Virus record (IMG/VR): IMGVR_UViG_3300044655_000745
Location: 1-33,413 of that record
Reading direction: 5' to 3' (one strand)
Origin: a virus
DNA length: 33,413 bases
Positions 7,868 to 15,623 of this stretch are shown here, in pieces; within the stretch, counting starts at the first letter, position 1; each line of letters starts with the position of its first letter. Below the pieces are notes generated by a model. The model did not search any database. It worked only from the letters and a program-made list of their open reading frames with translations, and was not told where the DNA came from. The position numbers were made by a program, and so were the translations under genes.

Positions 7868-7896
7868 AAAGGGGGCGTTTGCCCCCTTTACTTTTA
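7868..7896 (+). terminator. Rho-independent terminator after hsp20
   Basis: A perfect 9-base stem AAAGGGGGC/GCCCCCTTT (7868-7876 with 7881-7889) with a GTTT loop is followed by ACTTTT. It is strikingly GC-rich for this genome and begins 3 bases after the hsp20 stop codon, so the hsp20 transcript is likely to end here. Confidence 0.92.
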
Positions 7897-7915
7897 TAGC
7901 AATATATACTATAAT
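7887..7915 (+). promoter_or_regulatory. Sigma70-type promoter restarting transcription after the hsp20 terminator
   Basis: TTTACT (7887-7892) lies on the right arm of the terminator. TATAAT (7910-7915) follows after 17 bases. The start site would be near 7922, just before a GGAAGG ribosome binding site (7926-7931) and the ATG at 7939. The position right after a terminator makes a promoter expected here. Confidence 0.6.
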
Positions 7916-7938
7916 AAACCATTATGGAAGGTAAAAGT

Positions 7939-8130
7939 ATGCGTAAAAATACTTCATCACCGCTAATACGAGTGCGTAGTAAAGTCAATAATGTAATTTA
8001 TTACACATCAAAGGATTTCCCATCTAAGATTATAGATGGAAATGATTTCATTGGAGTTAAAAAATCTGAAAAGGATAAACAGATCTTCTTCATGAAAAAA
8101 GATAGTATGGAACTTATTTCTAATGAATAA
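7939..8130 (+). CDS. Small hypothetical protein
   Basis: A 63-residue protein, not recognised. The frame also has an ATG at 7924, but GGAAGG at 7926-7931 is correctly spaced for the ATG at 7939 and the predicted transcript would begin at about 7922, so 7939 is chosen. It is basic at the N-terminus (RKNTSSPLIRVRSKVNN), then has a short YYTSKDFPSKIIDG segment and alternating charged and hydrophobic strands that suggest a small beta-rich fold. It is the first gene after the hsp20 terminator. The next gene follows after 11 bases with its own GAGG site. Confidence 0.65.
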   Translation: MRKNTSSPLIRVRSKVNNVIYYTSKDFPSKIIDGNDFIGVKKSEKDKQIFFMKKDSMELISNE

Positions 8131-8141
8131 TTGAGGTTAAT

Positions 8142-8555
8142 ATGTCGAATTTAAAATATTTGTATGTTCGGAATATGTATAGGAAAAGAGATATTACTAT
8201 TGTTTCCGATGTTTTTGATGAAAATGGAAAAGTTTATGTAAAAGCTGCATGGGCTTTTAGATGTAATCACGATAAATTCATTAAGAGAGAAGGTAGAAAA
8301 TTAGCTTTGGAGAGATTGGATTCTTCAGATCCAAATTATAGCACCATTTTTGAAACTGAAGAAGTAAAGTTTTATCATATTGCTGCTATTATTCTATCTG
8401 AAATTCTTGTCAATCCTTCAACTCCTAGAAAGTATCTGGAAGACATTCATGATGATCTTAGGTATTTTACGGAATGTGCGTTGAATGGAAAACCGACATG
8501 GGATAATATCTTTGAAAGAGAACCAATCTTCACGGAAGATGATATTGACGCATGA
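8142..8555 (+). CDS. Conserved hypothetical phage protein
   Basis: A 137-residue protein of unknown function. The first 60 residues look like beta strands (ITIVSDVF, KVYVKAAWAFRC). They are followed by CNHDKFIKREGRKLALERL, a basic stretch with the form seen in several phage proteins of unknown role that carry a K-x-x-GRK/R-x-A-x-x-R helix. The C-terminal half is helical and ends acidic (FTEDDIDA). No catalytic motif was recognised. Its stop overlaps the dCMP deaminase start by 4 bases (ATGA), which suggests coupled expression. Confidence 0.7.
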   Translation: MSNLKYLYVRNMYRKRDITIVSDVFDENGKVYVKAAWAFRCNHDKFIKREGRKLALERLDSSDPNYSTIFETEEVKFYHIAAIILSEILVNPSTPRKYLEDIHDDLRYFTECALNGKPTWDNIFEREPIFTEDDIDA

Positions 8556-8968
8556 AAAGAAAATTGATCTACTATTACATGGATGTTGCAAAAAGAACAG
8601 CGGAACTTTCTACTGCAACTAAATTGAAAGTTGGTGCTATTCTTGTTAAGAACGATAATATAATTGGATTTTCTTATAATGGAACTCCAAGAGGTTGGGA
8701 TAATGTATGTGAATATATTCATCCAGAAATAGGAATAAAAACAAAGCCAGAAGTATCTCATGCCGAAGAAAATCTGATAATGAAATTAGCATGTTCCCAC
8801 GAATCTTCAGAGGGAGCTATAATGTTTGTTACTCATAATCCTTGTTATGTGTGTTCTAGATTAATATATGGAGCTAAAATTTCCAAAGTATATTACGAAA
8901 AAGATTACAGAGATTCTTCTGGTATAGATTTTTTGGAAAAATGCGAAATTCCTGTAATAAAGTTATAG
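8552..8968 (+). CDS. cd: Deoxycytidylate (dCMP) deaminase
   Basis: The enzyme converts dCMP to dUMP and so supplies the dTTP pathway during phage DNA synthesis. The 138 residues contain the zinc-dependent deaminase motifs HAE (70-72; catalytic Glu72) and PCYVC (97-101), with the NGTPRGWDNVCE segment typical of dCMP rather than free cytidine deaminases. T4 Cd is longer (193 residues) with an extra zinc site; this short form resembles those of marine phages. No thymidylate synthase is in the window. The ATG overlaps the preceding stop. Confidence 0.9.
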   Translation: MKRKLIYYYMDVAKRTAELSTATKLKVGAILVKNDNIIGFSYNGTPRGWDNVCEYIHPEIGIKTKPEVSHAEENLIMKLACSHESSEGAIMFVTHNPCYVCSRLIYGAKISKVYYEKDYRDSSGIDFLEKCEIPVIKL

Positions 8969-8976
8969 AGGTAATA

Positions 8977-9372
8977 ATGGAAGATAATAAAAAAGAAATA
9001 GAATTTTTAAAATTAAATCTCAAACAAGATGATATTTTAATAATCAAAGTGGACACATCGGAAATGACTCCAGACGAAGCGACAGATAAATTATCATCTG
9101 TTCGTGATGATGATTTTGTTAATTATATTAAGGATAGAGGTAATCCTGTACTTGTCGCTTATTCTGGGCTAGATTTTGAAATTTTAAGATTGGATGAAAA
9201 AGATAAAGTTGTTGTTTACATGGATGTTTCATCTATGGATGACGATAAGGCGAAGAATTATGAAGATTATATTAAATTTAAATTAAATGAAACTCTTGGT
9301 GATAAACTTATTCCTATTCAAGTAAGAAATGGATCACCAGTTTTAAAAGTATCTAAAGGAGAAAAAGAATGA
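8977..9372 (+). CDS. Hypothetical acidic protein
   Basis: A 131-residue protein, not recognised. The frame extends upstream to 8941 inside the dCMP deaminase, but the ATG at 8977 follows a GAGG site at the right distance and gives a start comparable to the neighbours. The sequence is rich in Asp, Glu and Lys with two similar-looking halves: each has a strand ending in VDTSEMTPDEA or MDVSSMDDDKA and then a helix. This suggests an internal duplication of a small alpha/beta unit. It overlaps the next gene by ATGA. Confidence 0.65.
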   Translation: MEDNKKEIEFLKLNLKQDDILIIKVDTSEMTPDEATDKLSSVRDDDFVNYIKDRGNPVLVAYSGLDFEILRLDEKDKVVVYMDVSSMDDDKAKNYEDYIKFKLNETLGDKLIPIQVRNGSPVLKVSKGEKE

Positions 9373-9671
9373 ATGTAAAATGTTTTAGGTTGGTTACTGG
9401 TGAAGACATTATGGCTGAATTCGAAGATGTTGGGGATAGTGTGAAATGGAAAAATCCCGTTCAGATCTCTATGGTTAGATCTGGTTCAACACCAACATTT
9501 GGATTTCTGCCCTTTCCGATGTACACGGGACAAAATAAAAATATAGAGTTGACAATTGAGAAGAAGCATATTATATTTGATTCTCAAGCAGATGATGAAT
9601 TTGTCCAACAATACAACTCTATTTTTGGTGCTGGTATAATCACTCCATCCAAGAGTATTCTAGTAAATTAA
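9369..9671 (+). CDS. Conserved small phage protein with LSm-like pattern
   Basis: A 100-residue protein. The opening VKCFRLVTGEDIMAEFEDVGDSVKWKNPVQI looks like the first strands of an Sm/LSm-type SH3-like barrel (strand, GE-D-I/L-x-A/G, loop, N-P-x-x-I), a pattern shared with small conserved proteins of marine T4-like phages. The central FGFLPFPMYTGQNKNIEL and the end do not resemble Hfq. An RNA- or protein-binding role would be a guess. It is coupled to the gene before it by an ATGA overlap and lies 9 bases before gene 43. Confidence 0.65.
   Translation: MNVKCFRLVTGEDIMAEFEDVGDSVKWKNPVQISMVRSGSTPTFGFLPFPMYTGQNKNIELTIEKKHIIFDSQADDEFVQQYNSIFGAGIITPSKSILVN
9549..9577 (+). promoter_or_regulatory. 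Possible internal sigma70-type promoter ahead of gene 43
   Basis: TTGACA (9549-9554) and TATATT (9572-9577) are 17 bases apart, inside the gene upstream of the DNA polymerase. RNA would begin about 100 bases before gene 43. The -35 is perfect and the -10 has one mismatch, but it is within coding sequence and AT-rich DNA yields such pairs by chance. Confidence 0.25.
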
Positions 9672-9680
9672 GAGGTTTGA

Positions 9681-12272
9681 ATGTCCAGTTTTTATTTGAA
9701 TGCCAAGCAATATGGCGATAATATTTTATATATTGGTATTAAAAACGGGAAAAAAATAAGAACGAAAGTTCCATATTCACCTTCACTATATGTTCCTACT
9801 TCAGAGGAAACTCCCTATAAAACGATTTATGGGGAACCTCTGAAGAAGATTAAACCGGGATCGATTAAGAAATGTAAAGAATTTATTTCCCAATATTCTC
9901 AAGTTAATAATTTTTCGATATATGGTAATACAAAATATGAATATTGTTTAATTTCTGACTTGTTCCCGGAAGACATAGAATGGGATTTTTCTCAGATTCG
10001 TATTGCTATTGTTGACATCGAAGTAAACTCAGATCCAGATACTGGAGGATTTGCCACTACAGAAGATCCGCATCAACCAATTATTTCTATTGCTGTGAAA
10101 TTTTATGGCGAAGAAAAATCATATATTTTTGGATATTATGATTTCGATGCTCCGGATAATGTGCATTACATTAAATGCAAAGATGAATATACATTAATCA
10201 AGAAGTTTATCGATCTTTGGAGTTTGAATTATCCAGATGCAGTTTCTGGTTGGAATACTGCTGGATTTGATATTCCATACATGATCAATAGATTTAATAG
10301 GATTGTGGGTGTACAGGAAACCAAGAAACTTTCTCCTTGGGGAATTATCCACGAAAAATCTACTAGAAAATTCAATGAAAAATTTGGTAGATATGATGAA
10401 GAAAAAACATATAGTATTATTGGCGTTTCTTCGTTGGATTATATTGATTTATATAAGAAGTATCAACCGGGGGGACTTTCGCAAGAAAGTTATAAATTAG
10501 ATTCTATTGCAGAAGTTGAGATTGGAGAAAATAAAATCGATTATGAAGGATCTCTCCATAAACTTTATGAAGATGATAAACAAAAGTTTTACGAATATAA
10601 TCTAAAAGACGTTGAATTGGTTGAGAATATTGATCGCAAATGTAAATTGTTTGAATTGGGTCTAACATTAGCATATAATTCCAAAACTAATTTTGATGAT
10701 ATTTTTCAACAAACTAAGATGTGGGATGCTTTGGTTTATGATTATCTGAAAAAGAAAAATATTCAAATCCCACAGAATGTAATTGGAGAGGATCAACAGT
10801 ACGAAGGAGCATATGTAAAACCGACTAAACCTGGGATGCATAAATGGCTTGTAACTCTTGATGCAACTAGTCTATATCCTTCGATTATTATGGGAAAAAA
10901 TGTCTCTCCGGAGACTTTGGTTGATCCAAAGGATTATAATGAAGATATGAAAGATATTCTTTCTCAACCAATATCAGTTGATAATCTATTAGAAAAGAAG
11001 ATCAGATTGGATAAACTGAAAGAAAATAATATAACTTTGACTCCAAATGGACAGTTCTTCAGAACAGATCGTAAAGGATTTCTTCCAGAAATGGTAGAAA
11101 AGATGTTCAAAGCGAGACAAGATTACAAGAAGAAAATGATTTCTTCTCAAAAAGAATATGAATTGATTGAAACTAACTTAAAAACCGATAAAGACAATCT
11201 GGAGTTAATCAAAGAAAAATCAAGATTGAATTTTGAAATTTCTAAGTATAACAATCTTCAAAATGCTATGAAGTTATGTTTAAACAGTTTATATGGTTGT
11301 CTTGGTACGAAGTTTTTTAGATTTTTTGATGTACGACAAGCAGAAGCGATTACTATGGAAGGACAGCTTTCCAATAGATGGGTTGCTAATAAGATTAATG
11401 CATACTTAAATGAAATATTAAAAACCAATGAAGATTATATTATTGGTGGAGATACCGATTCTTTATTCCTGTCTTTGAATGGATTGGTAGATCATGTATG
11501 TCCTGTTGGAACTCCTCCTGATAAAATTGTTGATTTTTTGTTGAAAGCGGCAACAAATAAGATTCAGCCCGAAGTAGATAAGTTTTGTGATGAATTGTCG
11601 AGTTATGTGAATTCATATGATAATAAACTTAAATATAAATTAGAAAAGATATGTTCTACTTCTATATTTACCAAGAAGAAACGATATGCTCTTAATGTTT
11701 ACTCTAACGAAGGGGTTATATATTCAGAACCAAAGATTAAAGTTACTGGATTACAAATTGTGCAATCCACCACTCCGATATTGGTGAAACATGCTCTTAG
11801 GGAATGTTTGAAAATGATTCTAGATGAAGATAAGGAAAAATTTCAGAATTTTGTTTCGGATTTTAGAAAGACGTTTGATGGATTTAAAATCGAACAAATA
11901 GCCTTTCCAAAGGGGGTTAATGGGTTGAACAAATACTATGATTCTAGTATGATTTATAAAAAGGGAACACCTATACATGTTCGTGCTTCTATCATGTATA
12001 ATAAACTTCTCGATGATATGAAATTAAACTCTATCTATGAATATATAAAAAATGGGGATAAAATTAAATATTGTTACTTGAAAGTTCCAAACAAAATCAA
12101 AGAGAATGTGATTGCATTTCCGGAGAAGCTTCCAAAAGAATTTGATTTATTGGACTATATAGATTATAATATGATGTTTGAGAAGGTGTTCCTAGAACCA
12201 CTAAAGCCGTTGACAGAAATTGTTGGGTGGGATCTAGAAAAGAACAATTCGATAGAAGATTTTTTTAATTAA
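9681..12272 (+). CDS. 43: Family B DNA polymerase gp43
   Basis: This is the replicative polymerase with 3'-5' proofreading. Exonuclease motifs: Exo I VDIE (Asp112, Glu114), Exo II WNTAGFD (Asp197), and Exo III YNLKD (Tyr306, Asp310). Polymerase motifs: A LDATSLYPS (Asp394), B KLCLNSLYG (531-539), and C GDTDS (Asp591, Asp593). All catalytic residues are kept at T4-like spacing in 863 residues (T4: 898). The C-terminus, VGWDLEKNNSIEDFFN, resembles the T4 tail that binds the gp45 clamp. The gene is uninterrupted: no intein, intron or split, unlike some phage polymerases. A GAGG site precedes the ATG. Confidence 0.98.
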   Translation: MSSFYLNAKQYGDNILYIGIKNGKKIRTKVPYSPSLYVPTSEETPYKTIYGEPLKKIKPGSIKKCKEFISQYSQVNNFSIYGNTKYEYCLISDLFPEDIEWDFSQIRIAIVDIEVNSDPDTGGFATTEDPHQPIISIAVKFYGEEKSYIFGYYDFDAPDNVHYIKCKDEYTLIKKFIDLWSLNYPDAVSGWNTAGFDIPYMINRFNRIVGVQETKKLSPWGIIHEKSTRKFNEKFGRYDEEKTYSIIGVSSLDYIDLYKKYQPGGLSQESYKLDSIAEVEIGENKIDYEGSLHKLYEDDKQKFYEYNLKDVELVENIDRKCKLFELGLTLAYNSKTNFDDIFQQTKMWDALVYDYLKKKNIQIPQNVIGEDQQYEGAYVKPTKPGMHKWLVTLDATSLYPSIIMGKNVSPETLVDPKDYNEDMKDILSQPISVDNLLEKKIRLDKLKENNITLTPNGQFFRTDRKGFLPEMVEKMFKARQDYKKKMISSQKEYELIETNLKTDKDNLELIKEKSRLNFEISKYNNLQNAMKLCLNSLYGCLGTKFFRFFDVRQAEAITMEGQLSNRWVANKINAYLNEILKTNEDYIIGGDTDSLFLSLNGLVDHVCPVGTPPDKIVDFLLKAATNKIQPEVDKFCDELSSYVNSYDNKLKYKLEKICSTSIFTKKKRYALNVYSNEGVIYSEPKIKVTGLQIVQSTTPILVKHALRECLKMILDEDKEKFQNFVSDFRKTFDGFKIEQIAFPKGVNGLNKYYDSSMIYKKGTPIHVRASIMYNKLLDDMKLNSIYEYIKNGDKIKYCYLKVPNKIKENVIAFPEKLPKEFDLLDYIDYNMMFEKVFLEPLKPLTEIVGWDLEKNNSIEDFFN

Positions 12273-12283
12273 AAGAGGTTATT

Positions 12284-13369
12284 ATGAGTGTATTAGATAA
12301 GTTAAAGAAGAATTCCACAATTAAAGAATCTTCTATTCTAGCTAAATCCCGTTTTTTTGCGGAAAAGGATTTTGTTTCGACTTCCATCCCTGTATTAAAT
12401 ATTGCATTTTCTGCTAGAATTGATGGTGGATTTCATTCCGGATTTACTATGTGGGCTGGGGTTAGCAAAATGTTTAAAACCGGATTTTCTTTGCTTATGG
12501 CTAAAGCATATATGGATAAATATCCGGATGCGGTTTTGATGTTTTATGATTCTGAATTTGGTTCTCCACAATCATATTTTAATTCCTTTGGGATCGATTT
12601 AAATAGAGTATTTCATGTCCCTATTGTTAATGTGGAAGAGTTGAAGTTTGATATTATGCAACAAATGAATAATATTGAACGTGGAGATAAGATTATCATT
12701 CTTATTGATTCTATTGGCAACCTTGCTTCCAAGAAAGAAGTAGACGATGCTTTGGAGGGAAAGTCTGCTGCTGATATGACTCGTGCAAAACAATTGAAGA
12801 GTTTATTCCGTATGGTTACTCCGCATCTAACATTAAAAGATATTCCATTAGTTGCAGTCAATCATACATATAAAACTATGGAACTTTATGCAAAGGATAT
12901 CGTTGGTGGTGGTACGGGATCATATTATTCGGCAGATAATATCTATATCCTTGGTCGTCAACAAGAAAAGGATGGTACGGAATTATCCGGATACAATTTT
13001 ATCATTAATGTAGAAAAGTCTAGATATGTTCGTGAAAAATCCAAAATTCCAATTAATATTTCTTTTGATAATGGTGTTAGTAAATATTCTGGCTTGATCG
13101 ACATTGCTCTGGAACTTGGATTTGTAATGAAACCATCTAATGGTTGGTATTCCAGAGTTAATAAAGAAACTGGTGAAGTCGAGGATAAAAAATTCCGTTT
13201 AAAGGAAACCAATAATAGAGAATTTTGGGAACCAATTTTGAATTCTGAAAAGTTTAAAAATGATGTTTATGATCGCTACGCTATTTCTTCTCATTCTATT
13301 ATCTCTGATGGTGATATTGAAGAAGAATTTAACAAAAACCAAGATGATGAAGGAGAAGAAAATGACTAA
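12284..13369 (+). CDS. uvsX: RecA-like recombinase UvsX
   Basis: The protein catalyses strand exchange and starts recombination-dependent replication, using single-stranded ends made by gp46/47. The 361 residues follow T4 UvsX closely: FFAEKDFVSTSIPVLNIAFS, the P-loop GVSKMFKT (59-66), YPDAVLMFYDSEFG, IILIDSIGNLASKKE (Walker B region), DMTRAKQLKSLFR, AVNHTY, GGGTGSYYSAD (DNA-binding loop), NVEKSR and SGLIDIALELGFV. The C-terminal tail is strongly acidic. The P-loop lacks the canonical second Gly and reads FKT, as T4 UvsX reads FKS. The last 8 bases overlap the next gene. Confidence 0.96.
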   Translation: MSVLDKLKKNSTIKESSILAKSRFFAEKDFVSTSIPVLNIAFSARIDGGFHSGFTMWAGVSKMFKTGFSLLMAKAYMDKYPDAVLMFYDSEFGSPQSYFNSFGIDLNRVFHVPIVNVEELKFDIMQQMNNIERGDKIIILIDSIGNLASKKEVDDALEGKSAADMTRAKQLKSLFRMVTPHLTLKDIPLVAVNHTYKTMELYAKDIVGGGTGSYYSADNIYILGRQQEKDGTELSGYNFIINVEKSRYVREKSKIPINISFDNGVSKYSGLIDIALELGFVMKPSNGWYSRVNKETGEVEDKKFRLKETNNREFWEPILNSEKFKNDVYDRYAISSHSIISDGDIEEEFNKNQDDEGEEND

Positions 13370-13661
13370 TAATCAGTATACAGAAGGCACAGACTATAAG
13401 TTTATTATCCCAGAAGAAGTTTCCGATAATATTGATATTGAATTGTTGATTGGGGAATATAAAGGAGTTGTTTATAGGTATGGTGGAGTAAAGATTGATG
13501 AAGATGGTTCTGGTGGTGCGGTTCTTTCCTTTAATTATGATGTAATTGAAGATGCCGATATTGGAACATTGGAAGAGGATGAACAATTTAAAAACCACAT
13601 TGGGAATATTTTGGTTTCGCTAATTGAAAAGAGGATGGCTTCAGAAACCGAGGAGGTTTGA
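13362..13661 (+). CDS. Conserved hypothetical protein between uvsX and 41
   Basis: A 99-residue acidic protein, not recognised by function. A longer frame exists back to 13260, but AAGGAG just before the ATG at 13362 marks the start, with an 8-base overlap with uvsX. Short beta-strand-like stretches (KFIIPEEV, GVVYRYGGVKI, AVLSFNYDVIE) are followed by a helical acidic C-terminus. Small genes of this kind commonly lie in this position in marine T4-like phages. The end overlaps the gp41 start by one base and carries the GAGGAGG site of gp41. Confidence 0.7.
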   Translation: MTNNQYTEGTDYKFIIPEEVSDNIDIELLIGEYKGVVYRYGGVKIDEDGSGGAVLSFNYDVIEDADIGTLEEDEQFKNHIGNILVSLIEKRMASETEEV

Positions 13662-15037
13662 TGAGAATTGAACATGCTATACTAAAGCATTTGATATATG
13701 ATGAAGATTATACAAGAAAAGTATTACCTTTTATTAAATCGGAATATTTCTCTGATAGAGTAGAAAGGTTAGTATATGAACAGATTAAAGATTTTGTAAC
13801 GGAATATAATACAAATCCCACATATGAATCTCTGATAATTCAATTAAATGAAAAGAATGTATCTGAAGAAGAATATACTCAAAGTGTTGAAGTATTAAAC
13901 GAGATACATTCTACAAAAGAAGAACTTTGTAAACAAGATTGGTTGATCGATAAGACCGAAAAATTTTGTCAGGATCAAGCAATCTATAATGGTGTTCTGG
14001 AATCCATTTCAATCCTAGATGGAAAACATAAATCTATGGATAAGGGTTCTATTCCTCAAATTTTGTCCGACGCTTTGGCAGTCTCTTTTGACCAAAGCGT
14101 TGGTCATGATTTCATAGAGGATTTTGATTCTAGATATGAATATTATCATCGCAAGGAAGAGAGAATTCCGTTTGATCTAGAATACTTCAATAAGATTACA
14201 AATGGTGGACTTCCAAAAGGAACATTAAATCTTTTAATTTCTGGTACTAATGTGGGTAAAACCTTGACAAAATGTCATTTTGCTTCACATTATCTTCAGA
14301 TTGGAAAGAATGTGTTGTATATAACAATGGAAATGTCTGAGGAAGAAATAGGAAAACGCATCGATGCAAATTTGATGAATGTTTCTATGGATGATTTAAT
14401 GAGTATGTCAAAGGAAATGTTTGACAGAAAAATATCTAAGATCAAATCCAATACTATTGGAAAATTGATCATAAAACAATATCCAACATCATCTGCAGGA
14501 GTTATTCATTTTAGAAATTTATTAAATGAATTGAATTTGAAAAAGAATTTTGTTCCCGATGTTGTCATTGTCGATTATATGAATATCTGTTCTTCTTCTC
14601 GTTTAAAACTCAGTTCATCTGTTAATATGTACTCATATGTGAAAGCGATAGCAGAAGAACTTAGAGGTCTTGCTGTAGAATTTAAAGTTCCCATTTTAAG
14701 TTCATCACAATTCAATCGTGGGGGCGGATCAAGTTCAGACCCTAATATGGAAGATGTTTCCGAATCTCATGGTACGAGTATGACAGCAGACTGGATTGTT
14801 GCTTTAATTTCTACGGAAGAATTGGATTCTCTTGGTCAACTTATGATTAAACAGATCAAGAGTAGGTATGCAGATAAAAACATTAATAAAAGATTTGTCA
14901 TTGGTATTGATAGAGCTAAAATGAGATTATATGATGTTGAGAATTCTGCTCAGGTAGGAATAACGGATTCTGGACAGATGCCTATGATGTCTCAACAAAA
15001 AAGTCTTAAAGATAAATTCGAAGGATTTAAAATATAA
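13661..15037 (+). CDS. 41: Replicative DNA helicase gp41 (DnaB-like)
   Basis: This is the hexameric 5'-3' helicase that, with primase, drives the fork. The 458 residues have an N-terminal helical domain (about 1-140), then a RecA-type motor with FDLEYFNKITNGGLPKGTLNLLISG, Walker A GTNVGKT (195-201), YITMEMSEEEIGKRIDANLM, Walker B VVIVDYMNI, LSSSQFNRGG (H4 region, sensor Gln) and a C-terminal KDKFEGF. T4 gp41 is 475 residues. A TTG start one codon earlier is possible, but the ATG at 13661 has an excellent GAGGAGG site and overlaps the preceding stop by one base. The 3' end overlaps the next start in TAATG. Confidence 0.96.
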   Translation: MRIEHAILKHLIYDEDYTRKVLPFIKSEYFSDRVERLVYEQIKDFVTEYNTNPTYESLIIQLNEKNVSEEEYTQSVEVLNEIHSTKEELCKQDWLIDKTEKFCQDQAIYNGVLESISILDGKHKSMDKGSIPQILSDALAVSFDQSVGHDFIEDFDSRYEYYHRKEERIPFDLEYFNKITNGGLPKGTLNLLISGTNVGKTLTKCHFASHYLQIGKNVLYITMEMSEEEIGKRIDANLMNVSMDDLMSMSKEMFDRKISKIKSNTIGKLIIKQYPTSSAGVIHFRNLLNELNLKKNFVPDVVIVDYMNICSSSRLKLSSSVNMYSYVKAIAEELRGLAVEFKVPILSSSQFNRGGGSSSDPNMEDVSESHGTSMTADWIVALISTEELDSLGQLMIKQIKSRYADKNINKRFVIGIDRAKMRLYDVENSAQVGITDSGQMPMMSQQKSLKDKFEGFKI

Positions 15038-15591
15038 TGTTTGATTTTACTAGATTATATAAAAACGTTCTCAGCGAAAAAACATGTGAAACTATAATTC
15101 AAATGTTTGAGAATTCACAAGAAGAATATGAAGAACGAAATATCAATGAATATATTAAATTCACAGAATTGAATATCAATAATAATCCAGAGAAATGGGG
15201 CGATATAATCGAATATTTTCTATATATCTGTAAAGAATATACTAAAGAATATAAAGAACATTTCAATATAGATGATCATCAATTTCCAACAACATATGCA
15301 TTTGAGGAGATTCGAATTAAGAAATATTTGCCCAATGATCATCACGAATTTAAATTACACGTTGATGCTCAAAATAAAGAATCTGCAAAAAGATATCTAT
15401 CTTTTCTGTTTTATTTGAATACCGTAAAGATTGGAGGAGAAACTACTTTTGGTAGAGAAGATGAAATTATAATTCCTCCAGAACAAGGGAATCTTTTGAT
15501 ATTCCCACCTCTTTGGACTCATATTCATACCGGGAAAAAACCAATCTCTGGACCAAAATATATCGTGACAACGTATAACGAATACGTTTGA
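15037..15591 (+). CDS. 2-oxoglutarate/Fe(II)-dependent dioxygenase, prolyl-hydroxylase type
   Basis: A 184-residue protein with the double-stranded beta-helix pattern of 2OG-Fe(II) oxygenases. The iron ligands are His108-x-Asp110 (KLHVDAQ) and His164, and the 2-oxoglutarate salt bridge is Lys174 (GPKYIV). The His-to-Lys distance of 10 and the use of Lys rather than Arg match prolyl 4-hydroxylases. The segments YLSFLFYLNTVKIGGETTF and GNLLIFPPLWTHIHTG are typical of the family. Such genes are frequent in marine T4-like phages, with substrates unknown. Its start is coupled to gp41. Its last codons contain the -35 box of the next promoter. The substrate could be a protein proline or a nucleobase or sugar; this is not decidable here. 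Confidence 0.85.
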   Translation: MFDFTRLYKNVLSEKTCETIIQMFENSQEEYEERNINEYIKFTELNINNNPEKWGDIIEYFLYICKEYTKEYKEHFNIDDHQFPTTYAFEEIRIKKYLPNDHHEFKLHVDAQNKESAKRYLSFLFYLNTVKIGGETTFGREDEIIIPPEQGNLLIFPPLWTHIHTGKKPISGPKYIVTTYNEYV

Positions 15592-15616
15592 CAATTCTCC
15601 GATTTTCTGTTATCAT
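15588..15616 (+). promoter_or_regulatory. Near-consensus sigma70 promoter of the sugar island
   Basis: A perfect -35 TTGACA (15588-15593) and a one-mismatch -10 TATCAT (15611-15616) are 17 bases apart. The -35 starts on the last codons of the oxygenase gene. The start site is expected at about 15622-15624, which is the ATG of the next gene, so the transcript would be nearly or fully leaderless. It is well placed to begin the 16-gene island. Confidence 0.75.
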
Positions 15617-15623
15617 TTGTAAC

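Noticed and set aside
9681-12272. Intein or intron in the DNA polymerase
   Set aside because: All exonuclease and polymerase motifs are present at T4-like spacing without insertion.
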